Of a stretch of DNA of 42,897 nt, positions 1 to 7,923 are shown one piece after another (positions within the stretch are counted from its first letter, which is position 1; each line of letters begins with the position of its first letter). Source of the stretch: an uncultured Bacteroidales bacterium (lineage in GTDB: Bacteria > Bacteroidota > Bacteroidia > Bacteroidales > UBA4417). Made by a program: the position numbers and the translations under genes. Under the pieces are notes generated by a model, which saw only the letters and a list, made by a program, of their open reading frames with translations, had not been told where the DNA came from and searched no databases. Location: contig CAIRHD010000074.1 in assembly GCA_903878265.1 (NCBI GenBank), positions 1-42,897 of the forward strand, given 5' to 3'.

Positions 1-266
1 TAAAGTGCCGAAACCAGGTTATAGCTTCCCCAGTAATAGCCCTGGTTATGTTGGGCTTGCAGGGCAACTTGTTGAAGCTTTGTGGAATAATAAATGGCCG
101 AATCGGAATTTTTGGATGTCCAATACTTTGAAAGTAGAATCAATGCCGGAATTTTATCCTTAGCTGTTACCGCTTGCGCAATAGAAATGCGCAAACTATC
201 CAGATTTTCGCTTTTGATTTGTGTTGTTAAAAACAGGAAACACGCAATCCATAACCATCGGAGCAT
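1..266 (-). CDS. Partial exported TPR-like protein (N-terminus only)
   Basis: This gene is open from an ATG at 266 to the window edge on the minus strand (88 codons plus 2 nt), so the ORF track misses it. The protein starts with a short hydrophobic segment (MLRWLWIACFLFL) that fits a signal peptide or membrane anchor. It continues as an amphipathic helical region with motifs such as DSAIYYSTKLQQVALQAQ and GYYWGSYNLVSAL, typical of tetratricopeptide repeats. In Bacteroidota this arrangement often begins TPR-containing sensor histidine kinases or LuxR-type regulators, but no downstream domain is visible, so the class is inference. It is divergent from rsmG. The overlapping plus-strand ORF at 94-294 is judged to be its shadow. 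Confidence 0.6.
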   Translation of the reverse strand, partial: MLRWLWIACFLFLTTQIKSENLDSLRISIAQAVTAKDKIPALILLSKYWTSKNSDSAIYYSTKLQQVALQAQHNQGYYWGSYNLVSAL

Positions 267-617
267 ACAAGTATGGTTTTTTATGCAAAAATAGAATAAA
301 TCAGATACTTAGAAAGTATAAAACAAACCACAGCGAGGGTTACAGATCCTTTTAGTGTGCTGGAGTATTTACAATTAGTTTGTTGGCTGATGTTTCAGAT
401 TGTTTTCCTGTCCTTTTGTCTTGATACTTCGACAAGCAAAAAGTAAGAGAAAGAGAATGTATTCAAAGTAAAAATACCATGTTAGAAGTAATTTCTAATC
501 AATTTTTATCGCCAAGTATTGATGCCGGCACAACATAATAATAGAAGCTTTTTGTTTTCAAATCAAATGCCCTTGCTATCAATTCCTTACTTTTGCATTT
601 CACCATTAGGCTAACGA
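267..617. other. Intergenic region between TPR-like gene and rsmG
   Basis: This is a divergent intergenic region of about 350 bases. It contains a small perfect hairpin (TTAGAA-gtaat-TTCTAA, 482-498) and the rsmG -7 element near its right end. No coding frame or RNA gene was recognised. Confidence 0.5.
588..595 (+). promoter_or_regulatory. Bacteroidota -7 element for rsmG
   Basis: TACTTTTG matches the Bacteroidota -7 consensus TAnnTTTG and lies 22 bases before the rsmG start, which implies a short leader. No TTTG at the usual 19-21 base spacing was found. The nearest TTG (573-575) is only 12 bases away. Confidence 0.5.
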
Positions 618-1238
618 ATGGAACTGATCAATAAATATTTCCCGGAAATTACAACGGATCAACTACAAAAATTCAGGCAACTTGAAGCCCTGTACATGGA
701 TTGGAATAATAAAATCAACGTGATTTCGCGTAAGGATATGGGCCATTTTTATGAGCATCATGTATTGCATTCTTTGGGGATTGCTAAAATACAGCAGTTT
801 CAACCTAGGGCTTCTGTGATGGATGTTGGTACAGGTGGTGGGTTTCCAGGCATTCCGTTAGCGATTCTTTTTCCTGAAACAGAATTCTTTTTGGTCGATT
901 CTATAGGCAAGAAAATCAAAGTAGTACAAGAAGTGGCCAAAGCCTTAGGAATAAATAATGTTGAAGCAATTCAGTCGCGTGCCGAAGATGTGAAACCAAA
1001 ATTCGATTTTGTTGTCAGCCGTGCCGTAACCACTTTGCCCGAATTTATAAATTGGGTGGCCGGCAACCTGAAAAAAGAAAGCAAACATGCGCTAAAAAAT
1101 GGTATCCTTTATCTAAAAGGTGGCGATTTGGACGCTGAATTAGCCCCGTTTAAGGGGAAATGCAGCATTTATAATCTTAACGATTATTTTGAGGAAGGAT
1201 TTTTTGAAACAAAAAAGGTAGTTCATGTAGTCTTGTAA
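618..1238 (+). CDS. rsmG: 16S rRNA (guanine(527)-N7)-methyltransferase RsmG
   Basis: RsmG (GidB) uses S-adenosylmethionine to methylate N7 of G527 in 16S rRNA of the small ribosomal subunit. The 206-residue length is normal. The family signature NVISRKD is at residues 34-40, and the SAM-binding glycine loop GTGGGFPGIP is at 71-80, preceded by the usual MDV strand. The VVSRAV motif follows near residue 135. The ATG at 618 gives the expected short N-terminal helix and sits just downstream of a TACTTTTG -7 element. The gene stands alone, with no mnmG beside it. In other bacteria, loss of RsmG gives low-level streptomycin resistance (family knowledge). Confidence 0.95.
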   Translation: MELINKYFPEITTDQLQKFRQLEALYMDWNNKINVISRKDMGHFYEHHVLHSLGIAKIQQFQPRASVMDVGTGGGFPGIPLAILFPETEFFLVDSIGKKIKVVQEVAKALGINNVEAIQSRAEDVKPKFDFVVSRAVTTLPEFINWVAGNLKKESKHALKNGILYLKGGDLDAELAPFKGKCSIYNLNDYFEEGFFETKKVVHVVL

Positions 1239-1300
1239 GTTAACGGCCCGAATAAAGCATGCAATTTTTCTTTTCCCCAAAAAAAGAATCCCTTTTTTAG

Positions 1301-1308
1301 TACTTTTG
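1301..1308 (+). promoter_or_regulatory. Candidate -7 element upstream of ORF6N remnant
   Basis: TACTTTTG matches TAnnTTTG and lies before the decayed ORF6N gene. No convincing -33 box was seen. It may be the surviving promoter of the original gene. Confidence 0.3.
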
Positions 1309-1355
1309 GCTCACTTAAATTACTGCAAATAAACCTTGCCCGATAATTGCTTTAA

Positions 1356-1674
1356 AGGCTTAAAGAAGCAATAAGACTGGACATTAATCGTTTCCCCTCT
1401 GATTTCATGTTTGAAATCACTAAAAGTGAGATTGAAATTTTGAGGACGCAAATTGCGACCTCAAAACGTGGAGGTATCAGGTATCTGCCTTTTGCTTTTA
1501 CCGAACAAGGGGTTGCAATGCTTGGATGAAGACCTTACTGAACGATTAAGGGAATTAGAGGGCAGGTATGACCAGAAATTTAAAGATGTTTACGAAGCCT
1601 TGAACTATCTTCTTGAAAAAGACACTCAGACAGCAGAGCAGAAAGAACGCCGACAGATCGGATATAAAATATAA
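1356..1674 (+). pseudogene. Decayed ORF6N-domain (phage antirepressor-like) gene
   Basis: Two blocks typical of Bacteroidota ORF6N-domain proteins lie next to each other in different frames. The first block, in the frame of base 1389, reads RLKEAIRLDINRFPSDFMF and then GIRYLPFAFTEQGVAML, ending at a TGA at 1527-1529. The second block, in the frame of base 1453, reads ERLRELEGRYDQKFKDVYEA and ends at 1674. The N-terminal part of the domain and roughly 50 residues between the blocks are missing, so this is a 5'-truncated and internally deleted remnant. The 73-aa ORF at 1453-1674 in the track is a false start reading out of frame over the first block. ORF6N proteins are related to phage KilA-N/antirepressor domains and are usually accessory. 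Confidence 0.75.
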
Positions 1675-1712
1675 ATACCAACAATTCATAACAAATAATC
1701 CATTTATATAAA

Positions 1713-3188
1713 ATGAACACAGAAATCTTTAACCTGGAACCCACCGCAGTGTGGAAAAACTTTTACAGCCTCACACAAATCCCACGTCCTTCGCACCACG
1801 AAGAGCGCATCCAGAAATTTATGTTTGATTTTGGGATCAACCTTGGGCTTGAAACCATAAAGGACGAAGTAGGCAACATCATTATCCGTAAGCCTGCAAC
1901 CCCGGGCATGGAAAACCGCAAAGGCATTGTGCTTCAGACCCATCTCGATATGGTTCCACAGAAAAACAGCGACAAAGCACACGATTTTGCAACTGATCCT
2001 ATCGAAGCTTATGTTGATGGCGATTGGGTTACAGCTAACGGCACTACACTTGGCGCCGACAATGGAATGGGCGTTGCGGCTACCATGGCAGTTTTGGAAG
2101 CAAAAAATCTGGTACATGGGCCCGTTGAGGCCTTGTTCACTTGCGATGAGGAAACTGGAATGACAGGTGCTTTTGGCCTGAAACCAGGAGTATTTCAAGG
2201 CGATATCCTTTTAAACCTCGACTCGGAGGATGAAGGCGAATTGTATGTAGGTTGTGCCGGTGGAACCAATGCCAACGCCACTTTCAATTATACCGAAGAA
2301 CCTGTTCAGGAAGGTTTGGCTTCGTTCAAACTATCTATTACCGGTTTGAAAGGTGGTCACTCAGGTTTGGAAATTATCCTTCAGCGTGGCAACAGCAATA
2401 AGCTGATGAACCGCTTTTTACAACATTCGGTGGTTGAGCATGGGCTTCGTTTGGCTTCAATCGAAGGCGGCAGCTTGCGCAACGCTATTCCACGCGAATC
2501 TTTTGCTGTGGTAACAGTTCCACCTTCCAAAGCCGATGAATTTGTTAAATGTGTCGGCGAATTCGAAAAACTCTATCGCAGCGAACTTTCAGCAACCGAA
2601 CCTGACCTGAAATTTGCTATTTCAGCTACATCAACGCCAAAATCGGTAATTGATGCCGCTTCGCTGGATAAAGTTATGAAAGCTATTAATGCTTGCCCAA
2701 ACGGTGTTATGCGCATGAGCGACGATATGATAGGGCTTGTTGAAACCTCTACCAACCTGGCAAGCGTAAAATCGGACAATGGAAAAATCCTTGTTCAGTG
2801 TTTGCTCCGTAGCTCGGTTGATTCGGCACAAGAGGATCTTGGTGGAATGATCAAAGATGTTTTTGAACTTGCCGGTGCAGATTTGGTGCTTGATGGAACA
2901 TATCCTGGCTGGAAACCAAACATGAAATCAGCCATCCTAATCACCATGCAGGAGGTGTATCAGAAATTATATGGCCGTATTCCAGAGATTAAAGCTATTC
3001 ATGCGGGCCTCGAATGCGGGTTGTTAGGTGGGGTTTATCCAAACTGGGACATGATTTCGTTTGGCCCAACCATCCGTTACCCACATTCTCCAGATGAAAA
3101 AGTGCATATCGCATCAGTCGAAAAATTCTGGAACTATCTGGTTAACACGCTGAAAGATGCTCCTTTAAAAGAAGTTGCAGTAGCTTAA
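1713..3188 (+). CDS. pepD: Cytosol non-specific dipeptidase (aminoacyl-histidine dipeptidase, M20C)
   Basis: PepD is a cytoplasmic di-zinc peptidase that cleaves Xaa-His and many other dipeptides. At 491 residues it has the usual family length. The metal-binding pattern is intact: THLDMVPQKN with His77 and Asp79, GADNGMG with Asp116, the catalytic CDEETGM with Glu146 and metal-binding Glu147, a later LDSEDEGELYVG segment, HAGLECG with His430 and RYPHSPDE with His458. An inserted dimerisation (lid) domain lies between the two catalytic halves, as expected for M20. The ATG at 1713 gives a normal N-terminus (FNLEPTAVWKNFYSLTQIPRPS). The gene is followed by a clear intrinsic terminator and appears to be a single transcription unit. 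Confidence 0.95.
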   Translation: MNTEIFNLEPTAVWKNFYSLTQIPRPSHHEERIQKFMFDFGINLGLETIKDEVGNIIIRKPATPGMENRKGIVLQTHLDMVPQKNSDKAHDFATDPIEAYVDGDWVTANGTTLGADNGMGVAATMAVLEAKNLVHGPVEALFTCDEETGMTGAFGLKPGVFQGDILLNLDSEDEGELYVGCAGGTNANATFNYTEEPVQEGLASFKLSITGLKGGHSGLEIILQRGNSNKLMNRFLQHSVVEHGLRLASIEGGSLRNAIPRESFAVVTVPPSKADEFVKCVGEFEKLYRSELSATEPDLKFAISATSTPKSVIDAASLDKVMKAINACPNGVMRMSDDMIGLVETSTNLASVKSDNGKILVQCLLRSSVDSAQEDLGGMIKDVFELAGADLVLDGTYPGWKPNMKSAILITMQEVYQKLYGRIPEIKAIHAGLECGLLGGVYPNWDMISFGPTIRYPHSPDEKVHIASVEKFWNYLVNTLKDAPLKEVAVA

Positions 3189-3197
3189 ATGCAGATT

Positions 3198-3243
3198 AAA
3201 ATCCTTGCCTTCGATAAAAATATAGGGGGCAAGGATTTTTTTT
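3198..3243 (+). terminator. Rho-independent terminator after pepD
   Basis: A perfect 12-bp stem (AAAATCCTTGCC at 3198-3209 with GGCAAGGATTTT at 3228-3239) runs into a T tract, 10 bases after the pepD stop. Confidence 0.8.
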
Positions 3244-3251
3244 ACAAAGCG

Positions 3252-3282
3252 TTTGGTTATTTAGATACTTTTTATACCTTTG
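3252..3282 (+). promoter_or_regulatory. Bacteroidota promoter of rpmH
   Basis: TTTG at 3252-3255 and TACCTTTG at 3275-3282 are separated by 19 bases, a textbook match to the Bacteroidota primary sigma consensus. It is placed 21 bases before the rpmH ATG. Confidence 0.85.
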
Positions 3283-3303
3283 CACCCCTAAAAACTACCA
3301 ACC

Positions 3304-3453
3304 ATGAAAAGGACTTTCCAACCATCAGTAAGGAAAAGAAAAAATAAACACGGATTCAGATTGAGGATGTCAACTGTTAACGGCCGCAGGGTTTTAGCTG
3401 CTCGCAGGGCACGCGGAAGGAAAAAACTGACTGTTTCCGACGAAGGGAAATAG
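3304..3453 (+). CDS. rpmH: 50S ribosomal protein L34
   Basis: This 49-codon gene is too short for the supplied ORF track. The product begins [19 protein letters not shown] and continues through [20 protein letters not shown], the invariant L34 core, with a short acidic C-terminal extension (LTVSDEGK). L34 is a small, very basic protein of the large ribosomal subunit. It has its own strong promoter immediately upstream and its own terminator downstream. The rnpA gene, which follows rpmH in many other bacteria, is not here. Confidence 0.97.
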   Translation: MKRTFQPSVRKRKNKHGFRLRMSTVNGRRVLAARRARGRKKLTVSDEGK

Positions 3454-3511
3454 CGATTTTCGTTCACGGCTGTTTGTTCCCATAACAGTTTTATATAGCA
3501 TTGCGCATTTC

Positions 3512-3546
3512 GGAGGAGGCTCACAAGCCTGCCTCCTTTTGTTTTT
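3512..3546 (+). terminator. Intrinsic terminator after rpmH
   Basis: GGAGGAGGC at 3512-3520 pairs, with one mismatch or bulge, with GCCTGCCTCC at 3527-3536, and is followed by TTTTGTTTTT. It lies about 60 bases after the rpmH stop. Confidence 0.65.
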
Positions 3547-3991
3547 ATAACCATATCAAATTTTTAAGGAATTCTTGGAGCAATATTGAGAAATCGATAT
3601 AAATAATAAGTTTGTTATATATATTCGCATATATATATATATATTTGTAAAAAAGTTTATGGACTTACGAACACGAAAACTTTAAGCGATCGAATAATCT
3701 TGTTCGCATTCGGAACGAAAAGGTTTTCAGTAGGATTGAACCTGCGATTGCGGAAGTTCTGAGACAGCAAATGGTTAGTTGAAATGCCAGACCGATTACC
3801 CAGAAACATTTGAGATTAGATTCTTAACATCATTAAATGATATTTAAAAGGATACAAATCACACATTAACCAATCGACAGACAGGAATCCGTAAAAAAAC
3901 CAAATCCAAACAGTAAAAGCTCCAATATTAATATTCTGGACTGTTAATCGGATACAAAATAAAAATCCCCAATCCCTAAATCCCAACAAAC
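3547..3991. other. Leader/intergenic region upstream of giant repeat protein A
   Basis: This region of about 445 bases holds a possible promoter with an (AT)n spacer (listed separately) and a copy of the phrase CCCCAATCCCTAA just before the gene (about 3967-3979). Otherwise I see no gene; a 41-codon open stretch ending near 3783 has no start codon and no recognisable similarity. Confidence 0.5.
3611..3647 (+). promoter_or_regulatory. Possible promoter with (AT)8 tract in its spacer
   Basis: TTTG (3611-3614) and TATATTTG (3640-3647) match the Bacteroidota -33 and -7 boxes but are 25 bases apart instead of about 19-21. An uninterrupted (AT)8 run (3629-3644) occupies the end of the spacer and overlaps the -7 box. 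It lies 344 bases before the giant repeat gene. Whether it is an active promoter is inference. Confidence 0.35.
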
Positions 3992-6900
3992 ATGAGTAAA
4001 CTGTACTTCTTCTTGGTTATGTTACTGCTCAACAGCAGTTTCTTGTTTTCGCAGGTAGCCATCAACGCCGATGGCAGTGCCCCGCACACTTCGGCAATGC
4101 TCGATGTCAAGTCAACTAACAAAGGCTTTTTGCCTCCCCGCATGACGCAGGCCGAAATGTTTGCTATCTCAAGTGCTGCTAATGGACTGGTGGTATATTG
4201 CACCGATTGTGGCACAGAAAGGACAGGGGCTTTATCCATTTCTATCATGGGGACATGGTATTGGTTCACCACCAATTGCCTTCCTCCTGTTGCGCCCACT
4301 ACCGGGACGCATGTACCATCCGTCACACAGATAGTCTGGAACTGGAATGCTGCGGCAACAGCAACAGGCTACAAATGGAATACAACCAACAATTATGCTA
4401 CTGCAACCGATTTAGGGAATGCGACCACTATCACCCAGACTGGCCTAACATGCAACACAGCTTACAGCATATATGTGTGGGCTTACAGCAGTTGTGGTTA
4501 TTCGGTGGCAACAACATTAACACAAAACACCTCGCAGAACCCGCCTGCCCAGTCAACCGCAGGTACACATACTTCCACTGTTACTTCAATTGTGTGGAAC
4601 TGGGGTACAGTGGCGGGAGCAACAGGTTATAAATGGAACACTGTGGAAAACTACGCCACGGCAACCGAAATGAATACTGTAACCACTAAATCAGAAACAG
4701 GCCTGACCTGTAACACAACCTATGCAAGATATGTGTGGGCATATAATTCATGCGGCGTCTCGGCTTCCCGACTGCTGTCGAAAACTACTGATATGATTGC
4801 TACTACGGCACCTGCTGCTTTAACGAATACAGCTTCCCAGAACGAGATAGTATGGAATTGGGGTAGTGTAAGCGGTGTGAGCGGGTACAAATGGGGCACA
4901 ACAAACAATTATTTGAATGCCACCGATATGGGAAGCAACACTACATTTACTGAAACTGGCCTTTATTGCAACAACAACTATACAAGGTACGTTTGGTCTT
5001 ATGGCTCTTGTGGTAATTCTACGGCAGTACCGTTGACGCAAAGCACAATAACCAATCCACCTTCTACACCGACTGCAGGCGTTGCCACTGCCACATCAAC
5101 AACCGTCAACTGGGTATGGCACAAGGTGCAGGGAAGTAATTTAGAAACTGTTGGATATAAAATTAGTTCCACAAACAATTTTGCAACGGCTATAGACCTG
5201 GGTTATGATACTACATTTATTGAGCCTTTATTGTCCTGCAATACTCTTTATACCAGATATGTTTGGGCATATACTGCTTGTGGGTATTCTGCTACGGTAA
5301 CCTTGCAAAAGAGTACAAGTTCAGTTACACCTGTGGCTCCTATAGCAGCTACAAATTATGGCTATCTGAATTCCATTGCCTGGAACTGGAGTGTAGTGCC
5401 AAACGTAACTGGATATAAATGGAACACCACAAACAATTATGCCACAGCTATTGATATACAGCCCAATACAAACAATACCTATACCCAAACAGGTTTGATT
5501 TGTAATGTGTCATATACCTGCTATGTATGGTCGTACACCCTTTGTGGAAACTCAACGCCTTTGTTGCTCACATGCAGCACCGCCCAAAGTCCACCACCGA
5601 TACCCACGGCTGGAACGCAAACGCCATCAGCAACGCAGATAATATGGAACTGGACTGCTTCAACAGGAGCTACCGGTTATAAATGGAATACCACGAATAA
5701 CTATGCTACGGCTACTGATATTGGCAATGTCATTACAAAAACTGAGACCGGGCTGACCTGCAATACATCATACACACACTATATTTGGGCTTATGGGGCC
5801 TGTGGATATCAGGCAACACCACTTACTTTGATACAATCAACCACCACTAATCCTCCTGTAGCACCCACAGCCGCCACACAAACACCAACCGCCACTCAAA
5901 TCACTTGGGGATGGAATATCGTGAGTGGAGCAGTAGGATATAAATGGGGCACAACCAATGTATATGCCAATGCAACAGATTTGGGCTCAGCCACTACAAA
6001 GACTGAGACAGGTTTAACATGCAGCACTTCTTATACAAGGTATATTTGGGCTTATTCCTCATGCGGTTCATCAGCCATACCTTTGAGTATCACCCAAAGC
6101 ACCAATACAAACCCACCTCCAACCCCTGTAGCCGGTACCCACGCAGCAACAACAAGTCAGATAACATGGAAATGGAACAAAGTTTCGGATGCCACAGGTT
6201 ATAAATGGGGAATCACCAATGACTATGCAAGTGCTACCGATATGACCACTGATACGGCAAAAGTAGAAACTCCACTCAACTGTATGCAAGCTTATACAAG
6301 ATACGCATGGGCATACAACTCTTGTGGAAATTCTTCACCTGTAACCCTAACACAAAGCACAACAGCAGCCGCGTTTGCCACTCCTGCCCCTGATGCTTGT
6401 TACGGAAATGTCACTACCGTGGGATGGCATTGGTTTGCGGTTACGAATGCGACAGGGTATAAAATCAGTGCAACAAATGATATATCTCTGGCTACCGATG
6501 TGGGAATATATACACAGTATCTTGAAGGGAACCTTACCTGTAATACCTCATATACAAGGTATGTATGGGCTATCACCTATTGTGGCTTTTCAACCACTCC
6601 ACTTGTCCTCTCTGCCAGCACAAGCGCGGTTGCGCCAGCTTCTCCAACGGCAGGAACACATGTGGCTACTGCCAGTCAGGTCACCTGGAATTGGAATTCA
6701 GTTTCAGGGGCTACAGGCTATAAATGGAATTCCACGAATGATTATGCCTCCGCTACCGATATGGGCAGCGCAACCACAAATACCCAGACTGGATTAACCT
6801 GCAATAACTCGTATAACAGTTATGTATGGGCTTACAGCGCTTGTGGCACATCTGTTGTGCTTACGTTAAACGCAAGCACAACAGCAACAAGCATCTCTAC

Positions 6901-7756
6901 CCCAACAGCAGGGACACAGACCTTTGGTTCAAACAATATTACATGGGCATGGAACACGGTCATTGGAGCTACTGGATACAAATGGAACACATCCGACAAC
7001 TTTGCAACTGCTACCGATATGGGTACTGCTACAACCAAAGCAGAATCTGGATTAACCTGCAACAATTCCTATATACGCTATGTATGGGCATATTGTGCTT
7101 GTGGTACTTCCTCCTCCTTATCTATCACCCAAGCTACTACTGCCTGCTTCAGTTGTGGTTCATCTTTATCAATCAACCATGTTGCTTCAGGCGGTGTTGC
7201 CCCTGTAAACAAGAGCGTAACTTATGGCACTGTTACCAATATACCGGGTGAAACTACTAAATGCTGGATTACCAGCAATCTCGGTGCCGACCATCAGGCA
7301 ACAGCAGTGGATGATGCAACCGAACCTTCAGCAGGATGGTATTGGCAATTTAACCGTGTTCAGGGATACAAGCATGATGGTACAACGCTAACGCCAAGTG
7401 CTTCATGGCTTACAGATATAGGTGAAAGCTCTGAATGGCTTCTCGCTAATGACCCTTGTAACAAAGAACTTGGAGGCACATGGCGCTTGCCCACAGCAAC
7501 GGAATGGACCAATGTGGATGCTTCAGGTTGGACCAACTGGAACGGACCATGGAATTCAGCCTTGAAACTACATGGTGCAGGATTAGTTGTTCAAAGTACC
7601 AGCCTGGCCTACAGAGGCTCTCGCGGCTATTATCAAAGCAGTAATCAAGTATCATACAATATAAGTTACAATCTGCAATTCACCAATAGCACGAGTATAG
7701 TTAATAGTGGGATTTATAAGTACCAGGGACAATCAGTTCGTTGTATAAAAGACTGA
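3992..7756 (+). CDS. Giant secreted repeat protein A: 11 FN3-like repeats plus Fib_succ_major domain
   Basis: The 1254-residue product starts with a signal peptide (cleavage likely after LLNSSFLFS). A Bacteroidota surface-protein N-terminal module follows (QVAINADGSAP, MLDVKSTNKGFLPPRM, VYCTDC). Residues ~100-1050 are eleven tandem repeats of about 86-90 residues. Each carries a W-x-W pair, a GYKW-type motif, a Cys in the TGLTCN segment and a second Cys in YxxCG, so each repeat could form one internal disulfide. After a CFSCG linker comes a C-terminal Fib_succ_major (FISUMP, PF09603-type) domain with GWYWQF, GTWRLPTATEW and terminal VRCIKD. No Por/T9SS tail is present. It is a paralogue of the gene at 9617. 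Role inferred: extracellular adhesin or scaffold; the ligand is unknown. Confidence 0.85.
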   Translation: MSKLYFFLVMLLLNSSFLFSQVAINADGSAPHTSAMLDVKSTNKGFLPPRMTQAEMFAISSAANGLVVYCTDCGTERTGALSISIMGTWYWFTTNCLPPVAPTTGTHVPSVTQIVWNWNAAATATGYKWNTTNNYATATDLGNATTITQTGLTCNTAYSIYVWAYSSCGYSVATTLTQNTSQNPPAQSTAGTHTSTVTSIVWNWGTVAGATGYKWNTVENYATATEMNTVTTKSETGLTCNTTYARYVWAYNSCGVSASRLLSKTTDMIATTAPAALTNTASQNEIVWNWGSVSGVSGYKWGTTNNYLNATDMGSNTTFTETGLYCNNNYTRYVWSYGSCGNSTAVPLTQSTITNPPSTPTAGVATATSTTVNWVWHKVQGSNLETVGYKISSTNNFATAIDLGYDTTFIEPLLSCNTLYTRYVWAYTACGYSATVTLQKSTSSVTPVAPIAATNYGYLNSIAWNWSVVPNVTGYKWNTTNNYATAIDIQPNTNNTYTQTGLICNVSYTCYVWSYTLCGNSTPLLLTCSTAQSPPPIPTAGTQTPSATQIIWNWTASTGATGYKWNTTNNYATATDIGNVITKTETGLTCNTSYTHYIWAYGACGYQATPLTLIQSTTTNPPVAPTAATQTPTATQITWGWNIVSGAVGYKWGTTNVYANATDLGSATTKTETGLTCSTSYTRYIWAYSSCGSSAIPLSITQSTNTNPPPTPVAGTHAATTSQITWKWNKVSDATGYKWGITNDYASATDMTTDTAKVETPLNCMQAYTRYAWAYNSCGNSSPVTLTQSTTAAAFATPAPDACYGNVTTVGWHWFAVTNATGYKISATNDISLATDVGIYTQYLEGNLTCNTSYTRYVWAITYCGFSTTPLVLSASTSAVAPASPTAGTHVATASQVTWNWNSVSGATGYKWNSTNDYASATDMGSATTNTQTGLTCNNSYNSYVWAYSACGTSVVLTLNASTTATSISTPTAGTQTFGSNNITWAWNTVIGATGYKWNTSDNFATATDMGTATTKAESGLTCNNSYIRYVWAYCACGTSSSLSITQATTACFSCGSSLSINHVASGGVAPVNKSVTYGTVTNIPGETTKCWITSNLGADHQATAVDDATEPSAGWYWQFNRVQGYKHDGTTLTPSASWLTDIGESSEWLLANDPCNKELGGTWRLPTATEWTNVDASGWTNWNGPWNSALKLHGAGLVVQSTSLAYRGSRGYYQSSNQVSYNISYNLQFTNSTSIVNSGIYKYQGQSVRCIKD
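4289..7143 (+). repeat. Eleven tandem FN3-like repeat units within giant protein A
   Basis: In-frame units of about 260-270 bp are visible from the recurring motifs WNW, GYKWNTTNNYATATD, ETGLTCNTSY and RYVWAYxxCG. Units 4 and 9 are the most divergent (VGYKISSTNN and TGYKISATND in place of GYKW). Units 6, 7, 10 and 11 are close to the consensus. Confidence 0.85.
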
Positions 7757-7923
7757 TGATGGTTAAGTGGTTAATAGAAAGTTAATGGTTAATAGAAAAT
7801 AGGCGATTGCAAATGGATGGAAATATCAGGAATCTTATCATTCAATTGGGTTAGATTCATTACAATGCCAACTCATTGCCACCGCTTAAAGCTCATTTAA
7901 TAACAATAAAACGAAAAGTGAAA

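Noticed and set aside
3653-3783. 41-codon open stretch ending RIEPAIAEVLRQQMVS
   Set aside because: It looks slightly protein-like, but has no start codon, is short enough to arise by chance and matches nothing I recognise.
7864-7923. Similar TTG-led N-termini (MPPLK..., MPPLR...) of the ORFs at 7876 and 15851
   Set aside because: Both precede a proper ATG that starts a signal peptide. The likeness of the two upstream stretches is short and probably chance, so both starts were moved to the ATG.
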